Shown: positions 8,563-17,693, counted from the first letter of the stretch. The stretch is 64,000 bases of DNA from Pseudomonas reidholzensis (GCF_900536025.1 NZ_UNOZ01000030.1:248001-312000); one strand, 5' to 3'. The notes: generated by a model from the sequence alone, not told the origin. Translations and numbers: made by a program.

Positions 8563-9498
8563 TCAGTGCTTCGGAGGTGGGCCACCCGGTGCCCATTTCT
8601 GCTGGTGGTGGAAGAGGAAGTACTGCGAATTGTCGGCGCCTGGCGCGGCGACGCGAGCACTCCAGCTGTCGTCATGCTGATCCATGTCGGCATCGTATTC
8701 GACGTGGCAGCCCATCGGGCTGTTGAAATACCAGAACCAGTTCGAGCCCAGTTGGTGGCGGCCCGGCCCCCAGAACGACTCATAGCCTTTTTCGACGAAG
8801 CGGGTGCCGGCGATCATGACTTCGGTAGGCCCACCCATATGGAAGGTGAAGTGCTCGATGCCCTTCATGAACGGCGGCGTCTGGATCAGGAACAGGGTGT
8901 GATGGTCCAGCGTGCCGGCCGGGCGCAGGAAGGGGCCGGTGTCGACGAAGCGGTCGGTGCAGACAAACCCCAGGCGCAGGTAGAACGCCTCGGCCTTGGC
9001 CTGGTCGGGCACGAAATAGACCACGTGCGACAGGCTGCGCGGCAATGCCGCGATGTCGTTGCTGGCCCCCAGCGCATTGATCGGGCGCGCGGGTGCGGCG
9101 TAGGGTGCCTGGCTGGTTTCGCCGGCCAGCTCCAGGGCACGCCGCTGGGTGATCTGGAAGCCCAGGGCAAAGCCCATGTCGTCCACCGCGCGCAGCACAC
9201 CGTCTTCACCCCGGATGACCTCGCGGTCCTTGCGCAACTCGGCCTCGATGGCCTGCAGGGTATCTTCGTCGGCGACCCCGTAGACGGTTTCACGCAGGGT
9301 GTTGGCGGTCTCCATGGCGGCCGGTAGCCTCGGGTCGTGGCGCACGCGGACGAGCACGCCGGTACCGTCCAGCGCCTCGAGGAAGGCGCCGGATTGATCC
9401 TGCTCACGCAGCTTGAGGCCGTAGTCGATCAGGTATTGCACGCAGTCGTCGACATTGTCGACGCCAAACACCAGGTAGTCAGGTCCGATGATGTTCAT
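8563..9498 (-). CDS. Extradiol-type ring-cleavage dioxygenase (VOC superfamily)
   Basis: A 311-residue two-domain VOC protein. The start is ATG 9498 (MNIIGPDYLVFGVD) with a GAGAAGAG ribosome site; the frame runs further upstream but lacks a site. The catalytic C-terminal module keeps the type I extradiol Fe(II) triad: H158 (SHVVYF), H216 (GIEHFTFHM) and E267 (HVEYDADMD). It should cleave a catecholic ring next to the hydroxyls using O2. It lies directly downstream of an alpha/beta hydrolase, the usual partner that cuts the meta-cleavage product. The exact catechol is unknown. Confidence 0.83.
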   Translation of the reverse strand: MNIIGPDYLVFGVDNVDDCVQYLIDYGLKLREQDQSGAFLEALDGTGVLVRVRHDPRLPAAMETANTLRETVYGVADEDTLQAIEAELRKDREVIRGEDGVLRAVDDMGFALGFQITQRRALELAGETSQAPYAAPARPINALGASNDIAALPRSLSHVVYFVPDQAKAEAFYLRLGFVCTDRFVDTGPFLRPAGTLDHHTLFLIQTPPFMKGIEHFTFHMGGPTEVMIAGTRFVEKGYESFWGPGRHQLGSNWFWYFNSPMGCHVEYDADMDQHDDSWSARVAAPGADNSQYFLFHHQQKWAPGGPPPKH

Positions 9499-9520
9499 TG
9501 TTGGTTTCTCTTCTCGGTTT

Positions 9521-10678
9521 TCAGGCGGTGCGACCGCCGAGGGTCTCGGCGACCCAGTCGGCAATGAATTGGCCAGCGTTGATGGAATTGTCGAAACTGG
9601 AGTGCTGCACGCCGCCTTCGCGCGGGGTGAAGATCTTCAGTTCACGCTTGGGGCTATTGATTAACTGCTCGTAGGTGCGATGGGCCCACTTGAGCGGGAT
9701 CTGCGAGTCCTGTTCGCCATGGGTGACCAGGAACGGCACCTTGATCTTTTCCACCACACCGTCCAGGTGGACGTTCTCGGCGATCTGCATGAACTCCTCG
9801 ATATCGCGGCCGCCCCACACCCAGCGCACGTGCTCCCAGTAGTGCGGCACGGGCAAGCTGCCTTCACGCTCGAGCCGACGTTTCTGCACTTCACGCCAGT
9901 CATGGTTGGCGCCCCAGACCACGCCACAGGCAAAGCGCGGTTCGAACGCGACCGCACGCGGGCAGTAGTAACCACCGAGGGAAACCCCTTCACAGCCGAT
10001 GCGGCTGTGGTCGACGTCGCTGCGGGTCTCGAGCCAGTCGACCACGCGGCTGGCCCAGTGCTCGGCGTCATAGCGGGCTTTGAGGTCATGCAGGCGCAAG
10101 GCCTCGCCCGTACCGGGCTGGTCGATCAGCAAGGAGGCGATGCCACGTTTGGCCAGCCAGAAGGGCAGGCCGACGCGGTACTTCATCTCCTTGGTCGAAT
10201 CCAGGCCGTTGAGCTGGACCAGGATCGGCGCCGGGCCGCTAGCGCCTTCGGCGCGCACGTACAAGCCAGACAGCACCTTGCCCTCGTAGGGGATCTCCAC
10301 ACGCTCACAGTTTTCTTGCGAGAGGGCGATGCCGCGGGCAAAGGTGTCGAGGAAGCGTTGATACAGCTCGGCGCGGCCTGGCGCACCGTGGGCTTGCAGC
10401 CGTTCACAGGTGAGGTAGTAGGTGGCGGCACGGTTGTACTTTTCGCCGGCCGACAGCAGGCGGCCCTGCGCTTCATCTTCGCCTGCCAGGTCACACAGCT
10501 TGTCGGCCATGGTCGACCAGGTCTGCCGAAATGCCCGGGTGCCTTCAGCATCAGGTTGCTTGGCGGCCTCTTGCAGGGGCTCGCACATCTCGACGATCTC
10601 GCCGATGCGCGCGCCCATCTCCAAGGCGAGATCGACAGAAAGATTCCAAACGTAGTTGGTGGGGAAGTAACGGAACAT
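9521..10678 (-). CDS. Alpha/beta hydrolase with helical N-terminal cap (DHPON hydrolase-like)
   Basis: A 385-residue hydrolase. Residues 1-120 are mostly helical; an alpha/beta core follows with the nucleophile S233 in GCEGVSLGGYY, an acid in HGEQDSQIP and a late histidine in GGVQHSSF. This architecture resembles FrsA/DUF1100 enzymes and 2,6-dihydroxypseudooxynicotine hydrolase, which breaks C-C bonds. AAGGAAA precedes ATG 10678. It is probably co-transcribed with the downstream dioxygenase and would hydrolyse the ring-cleavage product. That pathway role is inferred from neighbours. Confidence 0.82.
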   Translation of the reverse strand: MFRYFPTNYVWNLSVDLALEMGARIGEIVEMCEPLQEAAKQPDAEGTRAFRQTWSTMADKLCDLAGEDEAQGRLLSAGEKYNRAATYYLTCERLQAHGAPGRAELYQRFLDTFARGIALSQENCERVEIPYEGKVLSGLYVRAEGASGPAPILVQLNGLDSTKEMKYRVGLPFWLAKRGIASLLIDQPGTGEALRLHDLKARYDAEHWASRVVDWLETRSDVDHSRIGCEGVSLGGYYCPRAVAFEPRFACGVVWGANHDWREVQKRRLEREGSLPVPHYWEHVRWVWGGRDIEEFMQIAENVHLDGVVEKIKVPFLVTHGEQDSQIPLKWAHRTYEQLINSPKRELKIFTPREGGVQHSSFDNSINAGQFIADWVAETLGGRTA

Positions 10679-11044
10679 AATGTTGTTTTCCTTCTTGGAT
10701 CCGGATCATCATCGGCGCGGGTCGAGCCTGGCAGTCGGTTCGTTGCAGGCCGCGGCTACAGGCACCTGCGACCATGGCGCAGACGACGGCCACCCTTGGG
10801 GCAGCCCTGGCACGCTCGCATGGCGGTGAGGAATTCGACAAATCGCTTGTTGGAATGCCAGCTATCAGATTGCGCGATACGTTGAGGCGCGGCGGGGCCG
10901 CAGAGGTTCACGGCGGGGGAGGAAGGCGCGAGTGCTGATGGCGGCCGCGCAGGCCGCCGTCAGCCAGAGGGGGAGTGGGACGGGCCAGTGGTGGCGTGGT
11001 CTGCCCTGGCGATGCGGCGGGTGGTGGCTCTAAAGCCAGCGGGA
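10679..11044. promoter_or_regulatory. Intergenic control region of the hydrolase-dioxygenase operon
   Basis: About 365 bases with no supportable gene. The region lies upstream of the minus-strand hydrolase and just past the end of the LysR gene, so it must hold the promoter of the hydrolase-dioxygenase unit. I could not identify a convincing -10/-35 or LysR box by eye. Confidence 0.4.
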
Positions 11045-11968
11045 TCACCCTGCAAGCGGCACCTGAGGTCGGCTGGCCATTTCGAGCAGTTTGTTGCGCA
11101 ACCAGGCCAGGATAGGGTCGCGGTCCAGGCTGCGGTGCCAGCACATGAACTCTTGCATGGGCGGCAAGTTGACCGGTGGTGGCACGATGCGCAGTGGCAA
11201 GTTGCGGGCATACAACAGGGCCAGGCGGCTGTGCACGGTGGCCACCCGGGCGGTACCGATCACCAGTTGTGGCAGGGTATTGAAGTCGTGGGTGATGACT
11301 TCGAGGCGGCGCTTGCAGCCGTATTCGGCCATGAACCATTCTTCGATGCCCGGTGAGCGATTGCGCCCAAAGGCCACCGACACGTGGCCCAGCTCCAGGT
11401 ACTGCTCCAGCGTCAGACGCTCACCCACCGCACTGTTTTGCTGGCACACCACGCACACGTGCTGCTCTTCGAACAGCAGTTGTGACGGGTGTTCCTTCAC
11501 GATGTAGTGCTCGGGCGCGATCATCAGGTCGACTTCTCCACGCCTGAGCATTTCTGTGGCCGTTTCGCCTGGGCTGACCAGCTCGAAGGTCACCTGGGGA
11601 GCTTCCTGGTTGATCTCTCGAATGACTTCGGCAAACAGCACGCTGATCAGGTAGTCAGACGCCATGATGCGGAAATGGCGCTTGCTCTGGGAGATGTCGA
11701 ACACGGGCTTGGCGGTAATGGACGTCTGGATTTTAAGCAGCACTTCGCGCACTGGTATTTCCAGTTCCTTGGCCAAGGGCGTGAGCATCATCTTGCGCCC
11801 CACCTGCACCAGCAGGTCGTCTTCAAAATAGCTTCGCAGCCTCGCCATCACGCCGCTGGTAGCGGATTGAGTCATGTGCAGACGCGTGGCAGCACGGGTG
11901 ATGTTCTGCTCTTCGAGCAACACATCGAGTGCCACCAGGAGGTTCAGATCCAGGTGTTTGAAGCGCAT
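11045..11968 (-). CDS. LysR-type transcriptional regulator
   Basis: A 307-residue LysR protein. The N-terminal winged helix is clear (LVALDVLLEEQNITRAATRLHMTQ, residues about 10-33, with the invariant AA and T/Q positions), then a linker and an effector-binding domain. ATG 11968 was preferred over GTG 11971 because GAGGGG is better spaced from it. It sits between the minus-strand hydrolase/dioxygenase genes and the plus-strand monooxygenase/Rieske pair, so it likely controls both in response to a pathway compound. The sequence does not tell which effector. Confidence 0.9.
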   Translation of the reverse strand: MRFKHLDLNLLVALDVLLEEQNITRAATRLHMTQSATSGVMARLRSYFEDDLLVQVGRKMMLTPLAKELEIPVREVLLKIQTSITAKPVFDISQSKRHFRIMASDYLISVLFAEVIREINQEAPQVTFELVSPGETATEMLRRGEVDLMIAPEHYIVKEHPSQLLFEEQHVCVVCQQNSAVGERLTLEQYLELGHVSVAFGRNRSPGIEEWFMAEYGCKRRLEVITHDFNTLPQLVIGTARVATVHSRLALLYARNLPLRIVPPPVNLPPMQEFMCWHRSLDRDPILAWLRNKLLEMASRPQVPLAG

Positions 11969-12155
11969 CACAGGCCCCTCTTGTTGTATTTATTTTCGCG
12001 ATACCCTGCATCCTGACTATCGATTAGTCAAATTCTTCAGCGCTTTTTAGCCTGTGCCCAGAAGCATCGGCGGCGCCGCTGTCTGCCTGTTCAAAAGGCA
12101 CCCTGGTTGCACCGCAGGTGGCACGTTCACCACAACAAGAACAAGGGATTCACGC

Positions 12156-13280
12156 ATGAGCGATATCAACAAGGTACTTATCGTGGGCGGCGGTATCGGC
12201 GGGCTCTGCGCCGCTATCGCATTGCGCCGCCAAGGGGTCGCCGTCGATCTGGTAGAGATCAAGACCGAGTGGACGGTCTACGGCGTCGGCATCATCCAGC
12301 AGAGCAACGTCGTGCGCGAAATGGCCAAGCTGGGGGTGCTCGATCGGTACCTGGACGCCGCCTACGCCTTTGAGGATGTGGGCATTTACGATGTGCAGGG
12401 CAACCCCTTGGCACGCATCCCCGGTCAGCGGCTTGCAGGGCCAGAGTACCCGGCCAACGTCGGCATCTCGCGCCTGGCCCTGCATCAGGTGTTGAGTGAT
12501 ACCGCCGTTGAACTGGGCACGCAGGTGCGGCTGGGGTTGAGTGTTGCGGCCTACGTGGACGACAGCCACGGGCTGGAGGTTACTTTCACCGACAACACCC
12601 AGCAGCGTTACGACCTGATGATCGGCGCTGACGGCGTGTACTCGAAGATCCGCGGCATGCTCTTCGCCGATACCTACACGCCGCGCTTCACCGGCCAGGC
12701 GGTGTGGCGCTACAACTTTGCCCGGCATCCTTCGATCGACCACCTGGCGACGTTCACCGGGGCGGCTGGCAACGCAGGCCTGGTACCGTTGGCCGATAAC
12801 CTGATGTACCTGTTTTCGACGTCTCACGAGCCTGACAACCCGTGGTATGCGACCGAGCAGTTGGCCGTGACCATGCGCGAACGGCTGGCCAACATGGGCG
12901 GTCTGGTCGGTGAACTGCGTGAGCAGATCATCGATGACAGCCAGGTGGTCTACAAGCCGATGGAAGTGGTGTTTGTCGATGAGCCCTGGTTCAAGGGCCG
13001 GGTGTTGCTCATCGGTGATGCGGCGCATGCCACCACGCCGCACCTGGGCCAGGGGGCAGGCATGGCGATCGAGGATGCACTGGTATTGGGCGAAGAACTG
13101 TTCGGCGACGGGTCGCTGCCCGAGCGTCTGCAACGGTTCATGACGCGCCGTTTCGAGCGCTGCAAGTACATCAGCGAGAACTCGATCCTGGCGGGCGAGC
13201 GGGAGATGGCCCGCGATCCAGCGTTCGACCGTATCGGCCTGACCAAGGCGATGCTGAAACTGACGGCCGAGCCGATCTGA
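12156..13280 (+). CDS. FAD-dependent aromatic hydroxylase (salicylate/3-hydroxybenzoate hydroxylase type)
   Basis: A 374-residue group A flavoprotein monooxygenase. It has the N-terminal dinucleotide motif GGGIGGL (residues 11-17), a DG-type motif around MIGADGVYSKIR, and the second FAD motif GRVLLIGDAAHATTPHLGQG near residue 285. ATG 12156 follows AAGGGA and fits the N-terminal Rossmann strand. Such enzymes add one oxygen to a phenolic ring using NAD(P)H, which here would produce the catechol for the extradiol dioxygenase. Divergent from the LysR gene. Substrate not determined. Confidence 0.85.
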   Translation: MSDINKVLIVGGGIGGLCAAIALRRQGVAVDLVEIKTEWTVYGVGIIQQSNVVREMAKLGVLDRYLDAAYAFEDVGIYDVQGNPLARIPGQRLAGPEYPANVGISRLALHQVLSDTAVELGTQVRLGLSVAAYVDDSHGLEVTFTDNTQQRYDLMIGADGVYSKIRGMLFADTYTPRFTGQAVWRYNFARHPSIDHLATFTGAAGNAGLVPLADNLMYLFSTSHEPDNPWYATEQLAVTMRERLANMGGLVGELREQIIDDSQVVYKPMEVVFVDEPWFKGRVLLIGDAAHATTPHLGQGAGMAIEDALVLGEELFGDGSLPERLQRFMTRRFERCKYISENSILAGEREMARDPAFDRIGLTKAMLKLTAEPI

Positions 13281-13302
13281 ACCCATCCCCCCGAGGTGTG
13301 CG

Positions 13303-13644
13303 ATGCCCCAGCAACCGGTATTTCTTTGCCATCAGCACCAGCTTGAAGAAGGGCAGGCCAGGGGCTTTGACCCGTGGGGGGAAGGGCGCGACAGCGTGAT
13401 CGCCATGATCTGGCAAGGGCAGGTGCGGGTCTACGCTAACCTGTGCCCGCACTTTGGGGTGACGATGCAGTTCCGCAAGGACCGGTTCATGTCCGGTGAC
13501 GGTGCGCACATCGTCTGCTTCGCCCATGGCGCGTTGTTCGATCCCGACGATGGCGCTTGTGTGCTCGGGCCTTGCCTGGGGCAGGCGCTGACGGCGCTTG
13601 CCGTGACGACTGACGAGGCCAGCGGGCTATGGCTGAGTGCGTGA
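13303..13644 (+). CDS. Small Rieske [2Fe-2S] ferredoxin-type protein
   Basis: A 113-residue Rieske protein. The iron-sulfur ligands are C48/H50 (CPHFG) and C72/H75 (CFAHG), the expected C-x-H...C-x2-H arrangement. It begins 22 bp after the monooxygenase gene and is probably its operon partner. Flavin hydroxylases of the salicylate type do not need a ferredoxin, so it may serve another oxygenase outside the window or couple electrons to this one. No reductase or Rieske oxygenase alpha subunit is visible here. Confidence 0.83.
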   Translation: MPQQPVFLCHQHQLEEGQARGFDPWGEGRDSVIAMIWQGQVRVYANLCPHFGVTMQFRKDRFMSGDGAHIVCFAHGALFDPDDGACVLGPCLGQALTALAVTTDEASGLWLSA

Positions 13645-13673
13645 CGGTGATCACCCATAGACCCCGCGCCTGA

Positions 13674-14900
13674 TCAGGGTAAACGCGAGTCCTGCGTTAT
13701 GTTGCCCTGATCATCGACAGGTCCCGATTCAGGGTCCACCGGGAAGCTGACGCAGAACAGGGTGCCTGCTTCAGCCGATGAGCTGACGGCCACATCGCCA
13801 CCATGGGCCCGGGCTAGCTCCCTGACGATGTACAAGCCAAGGCCTACGCTTCTGATGTCAGACGCTTGCTCGCTGAGTCGTGTCATGGGCTCGAACAGGT
13901 TGGGTTGCGAGGCCTCGGGAATGACAGCGCCCTGGTTGTGTACCGACAAGGAGGCGATACCCGCCGCGACCCCGGACGTGATCGTGATGGGGTGGGCCAG
14001 GTCGCCATAGGCCACACTGTTGGCGACCAGGTTACCGATGACTTGCTGCACCCTGTCAGCGTCGAAATCAGCCAGGCCTGCGCCGGTCTGCTGGTGAATC
14101 AACATCGCCTGGGGAAACGCGACGCGTAACTCGCTCACACTCTGCCCCGTGGCCTGGTGCAGGTCGGTCGGCCGTCGGGTGATGCGAATGCCAGGGCCCA
14201 CCCTCGCCAAGGTGAAGTCCAGCAGGTCCTCGATCATCCGCTGGGCGCGTTGGGACGACTGGCCGATGTGCTCGAGGAGTTGAGTTTCTCGTTGGGTGCG
14301 TTCGCCGCGGCCTAAAAAGTCCGTGGCCATCTTGATCGCGGTGAGCGGGTTCTTCAGGTCATGGCTGGCAATGGCAACCATCTGTTCAGCGAACAGCGCC
14401 CTGCGTTGGGACTTTTCATACGCCACATCAAGTTCGACTTTTGCCTGCTGCAACGCCGCTTCTGCCCGGGTTTTCTCCAGCAACAGTTCTTCTGCGCGCC
14501 GGCGTGATTCGAGCAGTTCGCGTTCATAGCGGTCTCGGTCAGCGGTGCCAAACAGCGCCAGCTCATAAAAAGCGCCATCGGGATGCTCACGCCTCACGCC
14601 ATTGAGCAACATGGTGACCGTTTGCCCATCGGCATGTTTGAACTCGAGTTTGATCTCGGCGACTGAACCTTGCATGCGCATCAACGGCGCCCAGTGGGTC
14701 TGGTGGAAGATCCGCCCACCCATCGTCAGCAATTCCTGAAAACGCCGCTGGGCCAGCTCCACTTGGCTGAAACCGAGCCAAAGACTGAAGATCCGGTTGC
14801 TGCGCAGGATCGTGCCGTCTTCCCGGGTGATCACCAGCCCGCAGGGCGCGCCTTCGAACAGCTCATCCGAGCCCGGCAGAACGGAAAGATCAATCGACAT
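13674..14900 (-). CDS. PAS-domain sensor histidine kinase (soluble, no partner regulator nearby)
   Basis: A 408-residue kinase. A PAS domain covers about residues 10-120, a coiled coil 121-170, then the HisKA H-box SHDLKNPLTAIK with H180, an N-box (QVIGNLVANSVAYG) and a G-box (VGLGLYIVRELARAHGG). No transmembrane helix is seen, so it senses in the cytoplasm. Its start overlaps the end of the RsbQ-like hydrolase gene by 11 bp, so the two are translated together. No response regulator is in the neighbourhood. The RsbQ-PAS pairing parallels B. subtilis RsbQ/RsbP, where the PAS partner is a phosphatase rather than a kinase. Confidence 0.88.
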   Translation of the reverse strand: MSIDLSVLPGSDELFEGAPCGLVITREDGTILRSNRIFSLWLGFSQVELAQRRFQELLTMGGRIFHQTHWAPLMRMQGSVAEIKLEFKHADGQTVTMLLNGVRREHPDGAFYELALFGTADRDRYERELLESRRRAEELLLEKTRAEAALQQAKVELDVAYEKSQRRALFAEQMVAIASHDLKNPLTAIKMATDFLGRGERTQRETQLLEHIGQSSQRAQRMIEDLLDFTLARVGPGIRITRRPTDLHQATGQSVSELRVAFPQAMLIHQQTGAGLADFDADRVQQVIGNLVANSVAYGDLAHPITITSGVAAGIASLSVHNQGAVIPEASQPNLFEPMTRLSEQASDIRSVGLGLYIVRELARAHGGDVAVSSSAEAGTLFCVSFPVDPESGPVDDQGNITQDSRLP

Positions 14901-15705
14901 GTTCGCCTACCCAGGGCAGAAGAAAGTGATCCATTGCCTCGGCACACGCACCCGGTGCGCTCATGTGCGGACAGTGGCCAATGTTATCGACCAGATGGAG
15001 GACGCTGTTGGGCAGATTGGCATGCATGTAGTTGCCAACGTCCAACGGCGCAATCAGATCATCCGAGGATTGCAGGATGAGCGTCGGCGTCGCCAGGCCG
15101 GCAATGTCTTTGCGGTTATCGGACAGGAAGGTCACCCGTGCGAATTGCTTGGCGATCTCGGGTTCTGTGCGGCAGAAACTGTTGGTGAGCTCTTCACCCA
15201 GCGCTGGCTGCCCGGGCGAGCCCATGATGGCCGGGGCCATCGCGCTCGACCAGCCGAGGTAGTTGCTGTCGAGGGTATCGAGCAGCGAGTGGATGTCTTC
15301 GCGCTTGAAGCCCCCCACGTATCCCTCTGAGTCGATGTAGCAAGGCGAAGGGCCCACCATGACGTGAGCGGCAATGCGCCCAGGGACCAGGCGGTCGGCG
15401 AGTGCACTGATCATCGCGCTGACCGAGTGGCTGACCACGATCACCGGCCCGAGCGCATAGCGCTCGATGACGTCGTTGAGGTCGTGTGCGTAACCCGCGA
15501 GCGAATCGTATTTTTCCCGCTCATACGCATCCAGATCGGACCTGCCGGCACCCACCAGGTCATACAGCACCACGCGAAAGCGGCCGGTGAAGTGCTGGAA
15601 CAGGTACTGCCACATGGTCTGGTCGCAGCCGAAACCATGAGAAAACACCAGCGTCGAAGGGCCATCGCCCAGGACTCTCACATTGTTCCGGCGTTGAATA
15701 TCCAT
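14890..15705 (-). CDS. RsbQ-like alpha/beta hydrolase
   Basis: A 271-residue alpha/beta hydrolase matching RsbQ in pattern: FSHGFGCDQTMW oxyanion region, nucleophile S94 in VSHSVSAMI, acid D216 (QSSDD) and H244 (NIGHCPHM). This family includes B. subtilis RsbQ and the plant KAI2/D14 hormone receptors, in which hydrolysis or binding of a small molecule is the signal. The gene leads straight into the PAS kinase gene with an 11-bp overlap, so it probably generates or binds the ligand sensed by that PAS domain. This is inference from the known RsbQ/RsbP pairing. Confidence 0.85.
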   Translation of the reverse strand: MDIQRRNNVRVLGDGPSTLVFSHGFGCDQTMWQYLFQHFTGRFRVVLYDLVGAGRSDLDAYEREKYDSLAGYAHDLNDVIERYALGPVIVVSHSVSAMISALADRLVPGRIAAHVMVGPSPCYIDSEGYVGGFKREDIHSLLDTLDSNYLGWSSAMAPAIMGSPGQPALGEELTNSFCRTEPEIAKQFARVTFLSDNRKDIAGLATPTLILQSSDDLIAPLDVGNYMHANLPNSVLHLVDNIGHCPHMSAPGACAEAMDHFLLPWVGEHVD

Positions 15706-15893
15706 GCATCAGGTCTCCACTCGGCCAAGACACCTTGGCTCTGGGGAAGAATAGTGCCGGGGAGGCAGTCTAAAGAGCAAGGTTGTGAGATTTATTGTGT
15801 AGGGGGCTGGTAGCGAGGAGGGCGGCTTCAGCTGAACCAAATGCTGTCCCATGGGTCAGGATCTCTAGCGAATCCAACTTCACGAGGCCACTG

Positions 15894-16130
15894 ATGCGCA
15901 CTTACAACGTAGAATATGCTTTCAAAGGCGAGCCGCGAAGCCATGAGTTTCAGCTGAAGCAGGGTGAGTTGCCTGTCCACGAGGCCGCGATGCACCTGAT
16001 CGTGTTGCATTTCGGGGATGGTGAGAACAGTTTGGTCATGCCTGCGGCTGATGCCAGCCCGGAGGAGATTTTGGAGCAGGCGGAGTTGCTTGAGATCTCG
16101 CAGGTCAGGGTGCATGGGGTGGGCAAGTAG
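15894..16130 (+). CDS. Small hypothetical protein
   Basis: A 78-residue protein from ATG 15894, preceded by CACGAGG. It is acidic and mixed alpha/beta, without signal peptide or membrane helix (MRTYNVEYAFKGEPRSHEF at the N-terminus, a helix EEILEQAELL near the C-terminus). I do not recognise a family. Codon use and ribosome site look genuine. It is isolated: RsbQ diverges from it and the P-loop gene starts 72 bp downstream. Confidence 0.6.
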   Translation: MRTYNVEYAFKGEPRSHEFQLKQGELPVHEAAMHLIVLHFGDGENSLVMPAADASPEEILEQAELLEISQVRVHGVGK

Positions 16131-16202
16131 ACGTGCGAGCGGTGCGTTGAATTTTGCGGGCTGCGGCCCTTATTGAGTGACTTACAGATCGAAGGACAGA
16201 CC

Positions 16203-16712
16203 ATGCTTGTCGTATTCAGCGGCCTTCCTGGCACCGGAAAAACCACCATCGCCAAGGATCTCGTCGCTACGACAGGCGCCTTTTACCTGCGCATCGATAC
16301 GATCGAGCAAGCGATCCGAAACTCCGGTGCGCTTGCGCATGACGTGGGGCGCAGTGGTTATATGGTCGCTTATGAGCTGGCGCTGAGTAATCTTCGTCTA
16401 GGTCATACGGTCATCGTGGATTGCGTGAATCCGGTGAGCGAGAGCCGGATGGCGTGGAGTGACGCGGCCTCGAAGGCCAGTGTTCGGTTGGTCAATATCG
16501 AAGTGATTTGCTCGGACACGAATGAGCATCGGCGCCGGGTAGAAACGAGATCCAGTGATATTCCGGGGCTGACTCCACCCACCTGGCAATCGGTGCTGGA
16601 TCACGACTATGAAGTGTGGGTCGAGGCGCCGTTCTGCATAGACACCGCCCTGGCCTCGCCAGCGCAAGCGGTAGCGATGATCAGCAAACGCTTATCCCAG
16701 CAAACGCCTTAA
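16203..16712 (+). CDS. P-loop kinase-like ATPase (AAA_33/zeta type)
   Basis: A 169-residue protein with Walker A GLPGTGKT at residues 7-14 and a Walker B-like VIVDCVNP strand. ATG 16203 is chosen because GAAGGA precedes it at good spacing and the P-loop strand begins immediately; an in-frame TTG 30 bases upstream has no site. The fold is that of small nucleotide or aminoglycoside kinases and zeta-like proteins. Substrate unknown. Its end overlaps the convergent phosphoesterase gene by 21 bp. Confidence 0.78.
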   Translation: MLVVFSGLPGTGKTTIAKDLVATTGAFYLRIDTIEQAIRNSGALAHDVGRSGYMVAYELALSNLRLGHTVIVDCVNPVSESRMAWSDAASKASVRLVNIEVICSDTNEHRRRVETRSSDIPGLTPPTWQSVLDHDYEVWVEAPFCIDTALASPAQAVAMISKRLSQQTP

Positions 16713-17693
16713 AAGCCCTTCGATCTGACTGTCCGCATGCCTGGCACATAGTTCGTCCAGCTTGGCGCTTCGACGCTCTCCAGTTGCAAGGCTAAGGCCA
16801 TGCAACGCGTTGGTCAGCCGTTGCTGCTCCTCCACGCCTGCACGCACTTCCTGCCACATCGAGTTGACCCGCTTCGCCACCGAGTCTAGCTCTGCGGCCA
16901 TCAACTGTGCCTCGATCAGCTTGTTGCCGTTCACCGTTGTCTTGAGCGTCGCAGCACGCGCTTCGAGCGCCTGCAGCTGCTCGGTCAGGCACTCGGCCTG
17001 GTCGATCGTTGTAGCGACACCCTCGATGTAGATCTTGTCCTCCTGGACGCTATATATCGCGAGCGAGCCATCGGCGCCACCCGTGATATCCAACGCCAGC
17101 ACATTGCCCAACCTCAGCGGGCGCGGAATCCAGGTGTGCCCAGTGCAGACTCGCCATACACCCGGGACACCTTCACGGTAATGCTTGACGATGCGATCCC
17201 TTCCCCAGAGGGCGATGTCTTCGATGGCGGAATTATCGAGTTGGCTGACGAAGGTCAGCCAGGGCATCCCCGCCGGTACGTCGGCGTGGACGACGCCAAC
17301 GGCACCGCTATCTGACTCGATCTGGATGGCGATCGGCAGGCTTCGCAGCTTGTCGATGATCATGCCCTTGGAGTCTTCGGCGATCGTCATCCACCAGCCT
17401 GCGCCGTGAGCGCTGTAGCGCGCTTGGGGGTTGGCTTGATAGGCATCGATGAGCATTCGCTCGTGATTGCCTTGCACGCTGAAGAACCACGGTTCGCCGA
17501 GCAGCTTGAGGCCGTCCAGGACGCCTGGCCCGCGGTCGATGACATCGCCCACGGCTATCAGCCGGTCGGTGGTCCGGTCAAAACCCAGGGCTTGCAGGCC
17601 GCGATGGAGGTCGGTGGTTTTGAAGTGGATGTCGCCGACAACGAAGTCGCGGCCATGGCGGTTTTTCGGCAGATGGAGGAGCTTGGAAGTCAT
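16692..17693 (-). CDS. PPP-family metallophosphoesterase (lambda phosphatase-like)
   Basis: A 333-residue protein with the three PPP signature blocks: GDIHFKTTDLH (D21, H23), GDVIDRG (D50) and GNHE (N76, H77, E78). The N-terminal 230 residues form the catalytic domain; the C-terminal ~90 residues are helical and charged, which is longer than phage-type phosphatases. ATG 17693 was selected because the domain starts soon after; the frame is open for about 20 more codons upstream and no start has a strong ribosome site. Probable protein or nucleotide phosphatase, target unknown. Confidence 0.78.
   Translation of the reverse strand: MTSKLLHLPKNRHGRDFVVGDIHFKTTDLHRGLQALGFDRTTDRLIAVGDVIDRGPGVLDGLKLLGEPWFFSVQGNHERMLIDAYQANPQARYSAHGAGWWMTIAEDSKGMIIDKLRSLPIAIQIESDSGAVGVVHADVPAGMPWLTFVSQLDNSAIEDIALWGRDRIVKHYREGVPGVWRVCTGHTWIPRPLRLGNVLALDITGGADGSLAIYSVQEDKIYIEGVATTIDQAECLTEQLQALEARAATLKTTVNGNKLIEAQLMAAELDSVAKRVNSMWQEVRAGVEEQQRLTNALHGLSLATGERRSAKLDELCARHADSQIEGLLRRLLG

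Noticed and set aside
12110..12155. A possible sigma-54 -24/-12 promoter (GGTTGCACCGCAGGTGGCACG) before the flavin monooxygenase
   Set aside because: Spacing and order of the GG and GC elements do not fit the TGGCAC-N5-TTGC consensus on either strand, and no sigma-54 activator is nearby.
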